Positions 17,427-25,084 are shown, counted from the stretch's first letter. The stretch: 36,498 bases of DNA from Bacteroidales bacterium (GCA_017429205.1 JAFRPH010000061.1:1-36498), one strand, 5' to 3'. Notes: generated from the letters alone by a model not told the origin. A program made the numbers and translations.

Positions 17427-17428
17427 TC

Positions 17429-17446
17429 TTGTTCCACGTGGAACAA
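17429..17446. other. parS-type 18-bp perfect palindrome between mnmG and ruvA
   Basis: TTGTTCCACGTGGAACAA is a perfect 18-bp palindrome. Its 16-bp core, TGTTCCACGTGGAACA (17430-17445), fits the widely conserved chromosomal ParB-binding parS pattern (TGTTnCACGTGnAACA). It occupies all but two bases of the gap between the mnmG stop (17424-17426) and the ruvA stop (17447-17449). No T-run flanks it, so it is not a typical terminator. Near-copies lie at 17144 and 19049. parA and parB are not in the window. Confidence 0.75.
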
Positions 17447-18034
17447 CTATAGCTTCTTGAGGGCGGCTTTGATGAGGTCTTCGACGCGAGGGTTTGGGTT
17501 GTCCTTGAGGAGGGAGGGCATGACTTTGGAGATGGCAGCTTTGGAGAAGCCGAGCATCACCAGGGCCGTAGTGGCCTCGTCGACAATGGCGTTGTTGTCG
17601 GTCTTGAAGATGGTGGTGTTGTCGGTGCCGGCGCCCTTGACGATCTTGTCCTTGAGTTCCAAAACCAGGCGCTGGGCGCTCTTGAGACCGATTCCCTTGA
17701 CACTTTTGATCCGGGCGATGTTCTCGGAAAGGATGGCCTGGCGGATTTCGTCGGAGGTCAGGGAGGACAACATCATCCGGGCGGAAGCCACGCCGATGCC
17801 GGAGACGCCGATCAGGAGCCGGAAGAGTTCCCGCTCGTCCTTGGTGGCGAAACCGAAGAAGAGTTCTTCGTCCTCCCGGATATAGTGGTGGATGTAGGCG
17901 ACCGTCTGGGTTTGGAGCTGCATCTTCTCGTAGGTCTGCAGGGAGATGAGGATGCTGTAGCCGATGCCGCCGCATTCGAGGATGAGCTCGGTGGGCGTCA
18001 GCTCTATGATTTGTCCTTTAATATAATCAATCAT
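17447..18034 (-). CDS. ruvA: Holliday junction branch migration protein RuvA
   Basis: Tetrameric Holliday-junction-binding subunit that loads the RuvB motor in recombinational repair. The 195-residue product has the N-terminal OB-fold (MIDYIKGQIIELTPTELILECGGIGY), two helix-hairpin-helix segments (LLIGVSGIGVASARMML at about 73-89 and IKSVKGIGLKSAQRLVLELK at about 108-127) and a C-terminal RuvB-binding domain (ALVMLGFSKAAI, VEDLIKAALKKL). It is convergent with mnmG across a 20-bp gap and divergent from sufS. A full-match Bacteroides-type promoter lies so close to the ATG that the message may be nearly leaderless. Confidence 0.97.
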   Translation of the reverse strand: MIDYIKGQIIELTPTELILECGGIGYSILISLQTYEKMQLQTQTVAYIHHYIREDEELFFGFATKDERELFRLLIGVSGIGVASARMMLSSLTSDEIRQAILSENIARIKSVKGIGLKSAQRLVLELKDKIVKGAGTDNTTIFKTDNNAIVDEATTALVMLGFSKAAISKVMPSLLKDNPNPRVEDLIKAALKKL

Positions 18035-18038
18035 AACG

Positions 18039-18069
18039 CAAAAATATGTAAATTTGCAGACTTATCAAA
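18039..18069 (-). promoter_or_regulatory. Bacteroides-type promoter (-33/-7) for ruvA
   Basis: On the minus strand TTTG (18069-18066) is followed after exactly 19 nt by TATTTTTG (18046-18039), matching TTTG-N19-21-TAnnTTTG. The -7 box ends 4 bp before the ruvA ATG, so the expected start is at or within a few bases of the start codon. Confidence 0.7.
18049..18056 (+). promoter_or_regulatory. Bacteroides-type -7 box for the suf genes
   Basis: TAAATTTG fits TAnnTTTG and lies 18 bp before the sufS ATG. No TTTG is found at -33 spacing. It lies inside the spacer of the divergent ruvA promoter, so the two starts overlap. Confidence 0.45.
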
Positions 18070-18074
18070 GAAGT

Positions 18075-19301
18075 ATGACGGTAGAGGAAATCAGAAGCCA
18101 GTTCCCGGCCCTGGCGCAGCAGGTGTACGGTAAGCCGCTTGTCTATTTGGACAATGCGGCGACCGCGCAGCGGCCCTTGGCCGTGCTTGAAAAGGAACGC
18201 ACGCTGGCATCGACGGTGAACGCGAACATCCATCGCGCCGTGCACAAGTTGGCGGCGGATGCGACGGAGGAGTACGAGCGGACGCGTGAGCTGGTGGCCG
18301 ATTTCCTGAATGCCGAAAGCCCGAAGGAGATCGTGTTCACCTCCGGGACGACGATGTCCATCAACCTCGTCGCTTCCTGTTTCGGCGAAGCGTTCGTCGG
18401 GGAGGGGGACGAGATCATCGTGTCCGTCGCCGAGCACCATTCGAACATCGTTCCCTGGCAGCTCTTTTGCCAGCGGAAAAAGGCCGTGCTGAAAGTCCTT
18501 GAGATTGACGAATTCGGCGGCCTGCAGGTCGAGACCCTGCAAAAATTGATTTCTCAGCGCACCAAAATTATAGCTATCTCTCACATTTCCAATGTGTTAG
18601 GCCTTGTAAACCCCGTGCAGGAAATCATCCGGATTGCGCATCATAACGGCATTCCGGTGCTCGTGGACGGTGCGCAGGGGAGTATCCACGCGAAAGTCGA
18701 CGTCCAGGAGCTGGACTGCGACTTCTACGCGTTCTCCGGGCACAAGGTGTACGGCGCGACCGGCACCGGCGTGCTGTATGGAAAGAAAAAGTGGCTCGAG
18801 GCGATGCCGCCGTATATGGGCGGGGGAGAGATGATCGAGACGGTCCGGTTCTCCGGCACGACCTTCGCGCCGGTCCCCGGCAAGTTCGAGGCGGGCACCC
18901 AGAATTTCAATGCGGTCCCCACCCTCCAGGAGGCGCTCCGGCTCGCCCGGCAGTTCCAGGAGGACCCGGAGGTCGCGCAGCGCGAATGGGCCATCACCCA
19001 CTACCTGCTGGAAACCTTGACGGCCGATCCCCGCATCCATCTGTACGGTGTTCCCCGTGGAACGCAGGTGAAAGTGCCGCTCTTTTCCTTCACGGTCGAG
19101 GGCGCGCACCACGAGGATCTGGCGCTGATTCTGGACAAGATGGGCATTGCCGCCCGTTCCGGCCAGATGTGCGCCGAGCCGCTGATGGACCACTTCGGTG
19201 TCACCGGCATGCTCCGCATCTCCTTCGCCCCGTACAACACGATGGAGGAGGCGGAATACTTCGTGAAGTGTTTGAATAAAGCGATTTCGATGTTGATATG
19301 A
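18075..19301 (+). CDS. sufS: Cysteine desulfurase SufS
   Basis: PLP enzyme that takes sulfur from cysteine as a persulfide and passes it to SufE for Fe-S cluster assembly. Starting at the ATG at 18075, with a weak AAAGAAG upstream, gives 408 residues. Key features: LDNAATAQRP near the N-terminus, AEHHSNIVPW (His contacting PLP), VDGAQ, SGHKVYG with the PLP lysine Lys224, and RSGQMCAEPL with the catalytic Cys366 in the SufS-type (group II) context. The stop overlaps the next start as ATGA, joining it to the SufE-SufT fusion. Core suf genes such as sufBCD are not nearby. A weak parS-like match falls within the gene at 19049-19064. Confidence 0.96.
   Translation: MTVEEIRSQFPALAQQVYGKPLVYLDNAATAQRPLAVLEKERTLASTVNANIHRAVHKLAADATEEYERTRELVADFLNAESPKEIVFTSGTTMSINLVASCFGEAFVGEGDEIIVSVAEHHSNIVPWQLFCQRKKAVLKVLEIDEFGGLQVETLQKLISQRTKIIAISHISNVLGLVNPVQEIIRIAHHNGIPVLVDGAQGSIHAKVDVQELDCDFYAFSGHKVYGATGTGVLYGKKKWLEAMPPYMGGGEMIETVRFSGTTFAPVPGKFEAGTQNFNAVPTLQEALRLARQFQEDPEVAQREWAITHYLLETLTADPRIHLYGVPRGTQVKVPLFSFTVEGAHHEDLALILDKMGIAARSGQMCAEPLMDHFGVTGMLRISFAPYNTMEEAEYFVKCLNKAISMLI
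19049..19064. other. Degenerate parS-like site inside sufS
   Basis: TGTTCCCCGTGGAACG matches the perfect site at 17430 at 14 of 16 positions and lies about 1.6 kb from it. It encodes G-V-P-R-G-T in sufS. Alone it would be ignored; it is listed because it is the third such match within 2 kb. Confidence 0.3.
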
Positions 19302-20134
19302 CCTTAGAAGAGAAGAAACAGGCGGTCATCGAGGAGTTCTCGATGTACGACGAGTGGTTGGACAAGTACGAGTACCTGATCGAGCTCGGAAAGGCCCTGG
19401 AGGCCTATCCGGAGGAGAAAAAGACGGAGGAAAAGCTCATCAAGGGCTGCCAGTCGCGCGTGTGGCTGGACTATGAGCTGAAGGATGGAAAGCTGTATTT
19501 CCGGGCCGACAGCGACGCCATCATCACCAAAGGCATCATTTCGCTGCTGATCAGCGTCTATTCCGGACGCACGCCGGCGGAGATCGCCGCCGACGATTTC
19601 GGCTTCATCGACCAGATCGGCCTGAAGGAAAACCTTTCTCCGACGCGCGCCAACGGGCTTGTGTCGATGATCGACACCATCAAATGGGTGGCCAATGACA
19701 CGGCCGCCAAGGAGCAGATGGCGGGTCAAGCCCGCCATGAGGAAGAAGGGGCCGGCCATGACGAAAAGGGCGTCCTCACGGCCGAGGACGTGGCGGCGCT
19801 GCAGCCGCTGTATGCCGATGTGATCCTGGCGCTGAAGCAGGTGTACGACCCGGAGATTCCGGTCAATATCTACGACCTCGGACTCATCTACGAGCTGAAC
19901 ATCGACAAGGACCGCAAGGTGTCCATCGTGATGACCTTCACGGCCCCGAACTGCCCGATGGCGGACGAGGTGATGCACGAGGTGGAGGACAGCGTGAAAC
20001 GGGTGCCCGGCGTGACGGGCTGCTCGATCGAGCTGACCTTCGAGCCGGTCTGGGACCGCAGCATGCTGTCCGAGGAGGCCCGTGTGGACCTGGGCCTCGA
20101 CTACGAGGAGGACGACTACGGGAAGCTGAGCTAA
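19298..20134 (+). CDS. SufE-SufT (DUF59) fusion protein
   Basis: Two Fe-S assembly modules in one 278-residue chain. Residues 1-140 are SufE, the sulfur acceptor that stimulates SufS, with the acceptor Cys51 in KGCQSRVWL and GKLYFRADSDAIITKGIISLL after it. Residues about 163-262 are a SufT/DUF59 (MIP18-like) domain, with VYDPEIPVNIYDLGLIYEL and TAPNCPMADEV (Cys219). The join (about 141-160, MAGQARHEEEGAGHDEKGVL) is low-complexity, charged and encoded by a palindromic repeat. SufE and SufT are usually separate proteins. The gene overlaps sufS (ATGA) and folK starts directly after its stop, so it belongs to the same operon. No frameshift is needed: both modules lie in one frame. Confidence 0.9.
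   Translation: MTLEEKKQAVIEEFSMYDEWLDKYEYLIELGKALEAYPEEKKTEEKLIKGCQSRVWLDYELKDGKLYFRADSDAIITKGIISLLISVYSGRTPAEIAADDFGFIDQIGLKENLSPTRANGLVSMIDTIKWVANDTAAKEQMAGQARHEEEGAGHDEKGVLTAEDVAALQPLYADVILALKQVYDPEIPVNIYDLGLIYELNIDKDRKVSIVMTFTAPNCPMADEVMHEVEDSVKRVPGVTGCSIELTFEPVWDRSMLSEEARVDLGLDYEEDDYGKLS
19718..19738. repeat. Palindromic repeat encoding the SufE-SufT linker
   Basis: Arms ATGGCGGG and CCCGCCAT form a perfect 8-bp stem around TCAAG. A second, weaker GGCCGGCCATGACG segment follows within 20 bp. Sequences like CGTCATGGCGGGCTTGACCC, its reverse-strand reading, resemble interspersed intergenic repeats known from other bacteria. Here it is in frame and encodes M-A-G-Q-A-R-H in the linker. Confidence 0.6.
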
Positions 20135-20617
20135 ATGGCCTTCGTCAGTGTATATCTCGGCCTCGGCTCCAACCAGGGGAACCGCCTGCAGAACCTGACG
20201 CAGGCGCTGGACCTGCTGGACGCCGCGTTCGGGTGCCACTATACGGCGCTGTCCCGGATCATCGAGACGAAAGCGTGGGGGTTCAAGGGAGATAAGTTCC
20301 TGAATGCCTGCGTGTTATACCGAATTTTCAAGAAGGAGACGCCCGAAGAGCACGGCCACGAAATCCTGGCGATCTGCAAGGACATCGAGCGCCGGCTCGG
20401 CCGGGACGACGCCCCCGAATACGATGCTGACGGCCGCCGCGTGTACCACAACCGCGCGATCGACATCGACATCCTTTTTTACGGCAAGGAGCGTATCGAC
20501 TGCGAGGACCTGCAGGTCCCGCATCCGCTCATCGCGGAGCGCGATTTCGTGAAGATCCCCCTCGCCGAAATCGCGAAACCCTCGCTGAAAGCGGCGTTTC
20601 CCGAATATTTTATGTAA
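20135..20617 (+). CDS. folK: 2-amino-4-hydroxy-6-hydroxymethyldihydropteridine diphosphokinase (HPPK)
   Basis: Folate biosynthesis enzyme that pyrophosphorylates 6-hydroxymethyl-7,8-dihydropterin in the cytoplasm. The 160-residue protein begins with the HPPK signature YLGLGSNQGNR, has ETKAWGFKGDKFLNACV in the pterin pocket region and the metal-binding NRAIDIDILFYG motif with its paired aspartates, then VPHPLIAERDFVKIPLAEI. Its ATG follows the preceding stop without any gap. Its stop codon doubles as the first bases of a promoter-like box for glyS. It is a stand-alone HPPK, not fused to FolB or FolP. Confidence 0.95.
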   Translation: MAFVSVYLGLGSNQGNRLQNLTQALDLLDAAFGCHYTALSRIIETKAWGFKGDKFLNACVLYRIFKKETPEEHGHEILAICKDIERRLGRDDAPEYDADGRRVYHNRAIDIDILFYGKERIDCEDLQVPHPLIAERDFVKIPLAEIAKPSLKAAFPEYFM

Positions 20618-20622
20618 TTTTG
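20615..20622 (+). promoter_or_regulatory. Bacteroides-type -7 box before glyS
   Basis: TAATTTTG fits TAnnTTTG; its TAA is the folK stop codon. No -33 TTTG has the right spacing. Use of this box would give a glyS leader of about 55 nt containing the repeat at 20630-20667. Confidence 0.4.
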
Positions 20623-20629
20623 CAGGCTC

Positions 20630-20667
20630 TGTCATTCTGAGGAGGGCGGAGCCCGACGTGAGAATCT
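20630..20667 (+). repeat. REP-like dispersed palindromic repeat, copy 2
   Basis: A 38-bp element with the same ends as copy 1 (TGTCATTCTGAGGAG at the start, GACGTGAGAATCT at the end), but with a central GGGC-GGA-GCCC hairpin instead of GGCCGC-TT-GCGGCC. Orientation is opposite to copy 1. It fills most of the folK-glyS gap and would be transcribed as part of the glyS leader. Confidence 0.75.
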
Positions 20668-20680
20668 AATACAACGGAAT

Positions 20681-22219
20681 ATGACACAGGATGAACTTTT
20701 CAAAGTGCTGGTAGCCCACTGCAAGGAGTACGGCTTCATTTTCCCCTCCAGCGAAATTTATGACGGCCTCGCCGCCGTGTACGATTACGGCCAGATGGGC
20801 GTCCAGCTCAAGAACAACATCAAGAATTACTGGTGGGAAGCGATGACCCGCCTGCACGAGAACATCGTGGGCATCGACTCCGCCATCTTCATGCATCCCC
20901 GCATCTGGGAGGCTTCCGGCCACGTGAGCGCCTTCAACGACCCGCTCATCGACAACAAGGACTCCAAGAAGCGCTATCGCGCCGACGTCCTGATCGAGGA
21001 TTTCCTCGGCAAGATCGAGGAGAAGATAAACAAGGAGGTCGCGAAGGGCCGCAAGCGCTTCGGCGATTCCTTCGACGAGGCCCAGTTCCGCGCGACGAAC
21101 CCCAACGTCCTCCGAGAGCAGGCCAAGTGGGATGAGGTCCACAACCGCTACGTGGCCGCCGAGAAGGCCAACGACCTCGCCGAATATCGGCAGATCATCA
21201 TCGACAACAACATCGTCTGCCCCATCAGCGGCACCTGCAACTGGACGGATGTCCGCCAGTTCAACCTGATGTTCCAGACGTCCATGGGCTCCACCGCCGA
21301 GGGCGCGAACATCATCTATCTGCGTCCGGAGACCGCCCAGGGCATTTTCGTCAACTACCTGAATGTCCAGAAGACCGGCCGCATGAAGATTCCGTTCGGC
21401 ATCGCGCAGATCGGCAAGGCCTTCCGCAACGAGATCGTGGCCCGGCAGTTCATCTTCCGCATGCGCGAGTTCGAGCAGATGGAGATGCAGTTCTTCATCA
21501 AGCCCGGCACCGAGCTCGACTGGTTCGCCAAGTGGAAAGAGGCCCGCATGAAGTGGCACGTGAACCTCGGCATGGGCGCGGAGAACTACCGCTTCCACGA
21601 CCATGAGAAGCTGGCCCACTACGCCAACGCCGCCACCGACATCGAGTTCAACTTCCCGTTCGGCTTCAAGGAGCTCGAGGGCATCCACAGCCGCACGAAC
21701 TTCGACCTCGGGAACCACCAGAAGTTCTCCGGCAAGAAGATCGAATACTTCGATCCGGAGGAGAATGTGTCCTACACCCCGTACGTCATCGAGACGTCCA
21801 TCGGCGTGGACCGCATGTGCCTCGCCGTGATGGCCCATTCCTACACCGTCGAGAAGCTTGAGAACGGCGAGGAGCGCGTCGTGATGAAGATTCCCGCCCC
21901 GCTCGCCCCGATCAAGGTGGCCGTGATGCCGCTCGTGAAGAAGGACGGTCTGCCTGAGGTGGCCCAGAAGGTGGTCGACGAGCTCAAGTACGACTTCTCC
22001 TACCAGTACGACGAGAAGGATTCCATCGGCAAGCGCTATCGCCGCCAGGATGCCATCGGTACGCCGTTCTGCGTGACCGTGGACCACGACACCCTCGTCG
22101 ACGGCTGCGTCACCGTCCGCGACCGCGACACGATGACCCAGGAGCGCGTGAAGATCGAAGACCTCCGCGCCCTCATCGACAAGAAGGTCTCCCTGACGAA
22201 CCTGCTGCGGAACCTGTAG
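20681..22219 (+). CDS. glyS: Glycyl-tRNA synthetase, single-chain class II (dimeric type)
   Basis: Charges tRNA-Gly with glycine for translation. The 512-residue product is the alpha2-type enzyme, unrelated in layout to the alpha2beta2 GlyQ/GlyS of Escherichia coli. Visible signatures are the N-terminal SSEIYDGLAAVYDYGQMGVQLKNN-type segment, RPETAQGIFVNY near residue 215, the motif-2 region FRNEIVARQFIFRMREFEQME, motif 3 SIGVDRM near 372 and a C-terminal anticodon-binding domain (PLAPIKVAVMPL onward). The ATG at 20681 follows the repeat-bearing leader. A compound terminator follows the gene. Confidence 0.96.
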   Translation: MTQDELFKVLVAHCKEYGFIFPSSEIYDGLAAVYDYGQMGVQLKNNIKNYWWEAMTRLHENIVGIDSAIFMHPRIWEASGHVSAFNDPLIDNKDSKKRYRADVLIEDFLGKIEEKINKEVAKGRKRFGDSFDEAQFRATNPNVLREQAKWDEVHNRYVAAEKANDLAEYRQIIIDNNIVCPISGTCNWTDVRQFNLMFQTSMGSTAEGANIIYLRPETAQGIFVNYLNVQKTGRMKIPFGIAQIGKAFRNEIVARQFIFRMREFEQMEMQFFIKPGTELDWFAKWKEARMKWHVNLGMGAENYRFHDHEKLAHYANAATDIEFNFPFGFKELEGIHSRTNFDLGNHQKFSGKKIEYFDPEENVSYTPYVIETSIGVDRMCLAVMAHSYTVEKLENGEERVVMKIPAPLAPIKVAVMPLVKKDGLPEVAQKVVDELKYDFSYQYDEKDSIGKRYRRQDAIGTPFCVTVDHDTLVDGCVTVRDRDTMTQERVKIEDLRALIDKKVSLTNLLRNL

Positions 22220-22240
22220 GTCTCCAAACGTCCCTTCAAG

Positions 22241-22294
22241 CTCCCGCCCCGCGCTTCTCCCTAAGAATAGGGATTGCAAAGGGCGGGAGTTTTG
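22241..22294 (+). terminator. Compound terminator after glyS
   Basis: CTCCCGCCC (22241-22249) pairs with GGGCGGGAG (22281-22289), followed by TTTTG. The loop contains a second small hairpin, TCCCTA/TAGGGA at 22258-22273. It stands 21 bp after the glyS stop, and its 3' arm lies inside the spacer of the next promoter. Confidence 0.75.
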
Positions 22295-22304
22295 TGTATC
22301 TTTG
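22273..22304 (+). promoter_or_regulatory. Bacteroides-type promoter for the receptor/DUF4876 operon
   Basis: ATTG (22273-22276, three of four bases of the -33 TTTG) precedes TATCTTTG (22297-22304) by 20 nt. The -7 box ends 8 bp before the ATG at 22313, predicting a leader of only a few bases. The terminator of glyS is interleaved with this promoter. Confidence 0.6.
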
Positions 22305-22312
22305 CGTATTCT

Positions 22313-25084
22313 ATGCGAAGAATGCTGTCCATATGGGTGTTGCTGTTCGTCTGCGGAACGGCGTTCGCGACCGGTTTTCGCGTACGCGGGCGCGTGACGG
22401 ACGCGCAGGGGGAGCCGCTCCCCGGGGCGGTCGTGCACCTGGACGAAAACTACCTGTGGGCCGTCACGGACGCCCAGGGCGGTTTCGTCCTGGCTTCCGT
22501 CGAGGCCGGCATCTACCGGATGGAGACCGAATGCCTGGGCTACGCGACCGACGTCCGGACGCTCCGCGTGAGCAAGACGGTCGACGACCTGGTCATCGTC
22601 CTGCAGGAACAGACGCTGGCCTTGAACGAGGTCGTGGTGACGGCCGAACAGTCCAAGGAGAACCTCAATACCACCCGCCGGATCGAACGGACGGCCTTGG
22701 AGCACCTGCAGGTGTCCGGCCTGTCCAACATCGCGGCCCTGATGCCCGGCGGCAAGACCGTCAATCCGGACCTGACGGCCGCGACGGAACTTACCGTCCG
22801 CGGGGGCGGGTCCGGCGCCGGCAACGCCGCCTTCGGCACGGCGGTGGAGGTGAACGGCGTCCGCATGGGCGACAACGCCGCGTTCGGCGGCCTCGCCGGC
22901 GTGGATACGCGCAGCCTCCAGGTGGAGAACATCGAGTCCGTGGAAGTCATTTCCGGCGTCCCGTCGGCCGAATACGGCGACCTGGGCAGCGGCATGGTGC
23001 GGGTGACCACCCGCAAGGGCCGCACGCCCGTCCAGGCCACTTTTTCAGTCAATCCCCGCACCTACGACGTCTCCGTTTCCAAGGGCGTCGCCGTGGGGGA
23101 GGGCGTCCTGAACGTCAGCGGTCAATGGACCCGGGCCACGCAGAAGCTTACTTCGCCCTATACCTCCTACACCCGTCGCGGCTTCACGGCGGAATACAAC
23201 CGGACCTTCGCCCGCGTGCTGCGGCTGGAGGCCGGTGTGACCGGCAACCTGGGCGGTATGGACAGCAAGGACGATCCGGACGCCTTCTCCGAGGAGTATG
23301 CAAAGGCCCATGACAACCTCCTGACTCCGCACGCGAAGCTTACCTGGATGCTCAACCGCTCCTGGGTCACGAACCTGAGCCTGGAGGGGTCGGTCTACTA
23401 TCACGACAACCGGACGCACGAGCATCTGTACAACTCCTACGGCTCTTCGCAGCCGGCGGTACACGCGGAAGAGCGGGGTTATTTCCTCGCGACGGCGCTG
23501 CCGCTTACCTTCTATGCGGACCGCATCACGGACTCCCGCGAGCTTGACTACGCCGCCTCGCTCAAGTATGACTGGCTGCACCATTTCGGCGCCGTGAAAA
23601 GCGTGCTGAAGGCCGGCGTCCAGTGGAAGGCCGACGGCAATGTGGGCGCGGGCGAATACTACGAGAACCCGGAACTGGCGGCGAACGGCTATCGCCCGCG
23701 GCCGTACACGGACTATCCGTATATGCACAACTTGGCGGTGTACGTGGAGGAGAAACTCTCCTGGAAGGGCCTGGAAGGAAGCTTCGGCCTGCGGGGAGAA
23801 AGGACGTTCATCGAGGGGACGCAGTACAAGAATCTCCAGACGCTGTCGCCCCGCCTGAACCTCCGCTGGCACGTGACGGACCACTTGTCGCTCCGCGGCG
23901 GCTGGGGCGTCACGCGCAAGCTCCCGGGCTTCTACATCCTGTTCCCTCGGCAGGAGTACCGCGACATCCAAACCTTCGGTTTCTCGCACGGGACGGGCGC
24001 CTCGTACATCTACTACACCATCCCTTACACGATGGCCTACAATCCGGATCTGCGCTGGCAGTCCAACCGGAACGCGGAAGTGGGCATCGACTATGAACGC
24101 GGCGGCTGGAAGTTCTCGCTCGCCGGGTTCCGCAATGTCACGAAGGACCCGTACGAGCTCGTGAACCAGTACACACCTTTCGCCTACAACGCCCTGCAGG
24201 TCCCGACCGGCTTTGTGATGCCTTCCGACCCCGAAATGGTCGTTGACCACCAAACCGGCGCCGTTTACCTGCGAAACAGCGCGGAAGAATACTTCACGCC
24301 GATGGCCCTTCGCGTCGCGGACCGGACCTTTGTGGGCAACCGGATGCAGCGCGGCGGGGCGGACATCGTCCGTACCGGCCTCGAGTTCACGGCGGACTTC
24401 CCGGAGATCGCCGCCCTGCGGACGCACCTCCGCCTGGACGCCGCCTACACCCACACATCGACCCTGGACGAGAAGGAAGCAGCCTACTACCAGGCGGGCT
24501 GGTCGCATACCGAACTGCCCGGTCGCTCCTATCAGTTTGCGGGCATCTATGCGGGCGGTTCCTCCATCGCCAACGGCCGCAAGACCGACTGGCTGGACGC
24601 GAACCTGACGGCCATCACGCACATCCCGGAAGTCCGGCTCATCGTCACCTGCCGCGTGGAGGCTTCGCTGCTCCGCAATTCACAGAACCTGTCCTCCCAC
24701 GCGTTCACCGTGTCGGGGAACAGCCTGGCGCCCACAGGCGGAAACATCTACGACGGCGACAGCTATACCGCCGTTTGCCCGGTCGCTTACATCGACCTGG
24801 ACGGCGTGCGCCATCCCTGGACCGCCGCTTCGGCCGACGATCCCGCCCTGCAGCGGCTCATCCTCCGCTCGGGCAATATGTATACGTTCGCCCGGGACGG
24901 CTATGACCCGTACCTGAGTGCGAACCTGAGTCTGACGAAGGAGATTGGCGACCACGTGTCCCTGTCCTTCTTCGCCAACAATTTCACGAACGCCCGTCCG
25001 TACCGGAAGAGCCACGCCACCGGTGTCAGCGCCATCTTCACGCCCGCCTTCTACTACGGACTCACCTGCCGGATCAAGCTATGA
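22313..25084 (+). CDS. TonB-dependent receptor
   Basis: Outer-membrane receptor of 923 residues, first gene of a six-gene surface operon. The ATG at 22313 gives the signal peptide MRRMLSIWVLLFVCGTAFA. A carboxypeptidase-like domain at about 22-98 (FRVRGRVTDAQGEPLPGAVV), TonB box NEVVVTA at about 105-111 and plug domain at about 120-235 follow (ELTVRGGG, ESVEVISGVPSAEYGDLGSGMVRV), then the barrel ending YYGLTCRIKL. The next gene overlaps its stop as ATGA. The receptor-DUF4876-DUF6850 arrangement occurs in Bacteroidota, but I know of no proven ligand. It is not SusC-like and has no SusD. Confidence 0.92.
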   Translation: MRRMLSIWVLLFVCGTAFATGFRVRGRVTDAQGEPLPGAVVHLDENYLWAVTDAQGGFVLASVEAGIYRMETECLGYATDVRTLRVSKTVDDLVIVLQEQTLALNEVVVTAEQSKENLNTTRRIERTALEHLQVSGLSNIAALMPGGKTVNPDLTAATELTVRGGGSGAGNAAFGTAVEVNGVRMGDNAAFGGLAGVDTRSLQVENIESVEVISGVPSAEYGDLGSGMVRVTTRKGRTPVQATFSVNPRTYDVSVSKGVAVGEGVLNVSGQWTRATQKLTSPYTSYTRRGFTAEYNRTFARVLRLEAGVTGNLGGMDSKDDPDAFSEEYAKAHDNLLTPHAKLTWMLNRSWVTNLSLEGSVYYHDNRTHEHLYNSYGSSQPAVHAEERGYFLATALPLTFYADRITDSRELDYAASLKYDWLHHFGAVKSVLKAGVQWKADGNVGAGEYYENPELAANGYRPRPYTDYPYMHNLAVYVEEKLSWKGLEGSFGLRGERTFIEGTQYKNLQTLSPRLNLRWHVTDHLSLRGGWGVTRKLPGFYILFPRQEYRDIQTFGFSHGTGASYIYYTIPYTMAYNPDLRWQSNRNAEVGIDYERGGWKFSLAGFRNVTKDPYELVNQYTPFAYNALQVPTGFVMPSDPEMVVDHQTGAVYLRNSAEEYFTPMALRVADRTFVGNRMQRGGADIVRTGLEFTADFPEIAALRTHLRLDAAYTHTSTLDEKEAAYYQAGWSHTELPGRSYQFAGIYAGGSSIANGRKTDWLDANLTAITHIPEVRLIVTCRVEASLLRNSQNLSSHAFTVSGNSLAPTGGNIYDGDSYTAVCPVAYIDLDGVRHPWTAASADDPALQRLILRSGNMYTFARDGYDPYLSANLSLTKEIGDHVSLSFFANNFTNARPYRKSHATGVSAIFTPAFYYGLTCRIKL

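Noticed and set aside
17429..17446. Palindrome read as the shared terminator of mnmG and ruvA
   Set aside because: There is no loop of normal size and no T-run on either side; the sequence fits parS far better, although some effect on transcription cannot be excluded.
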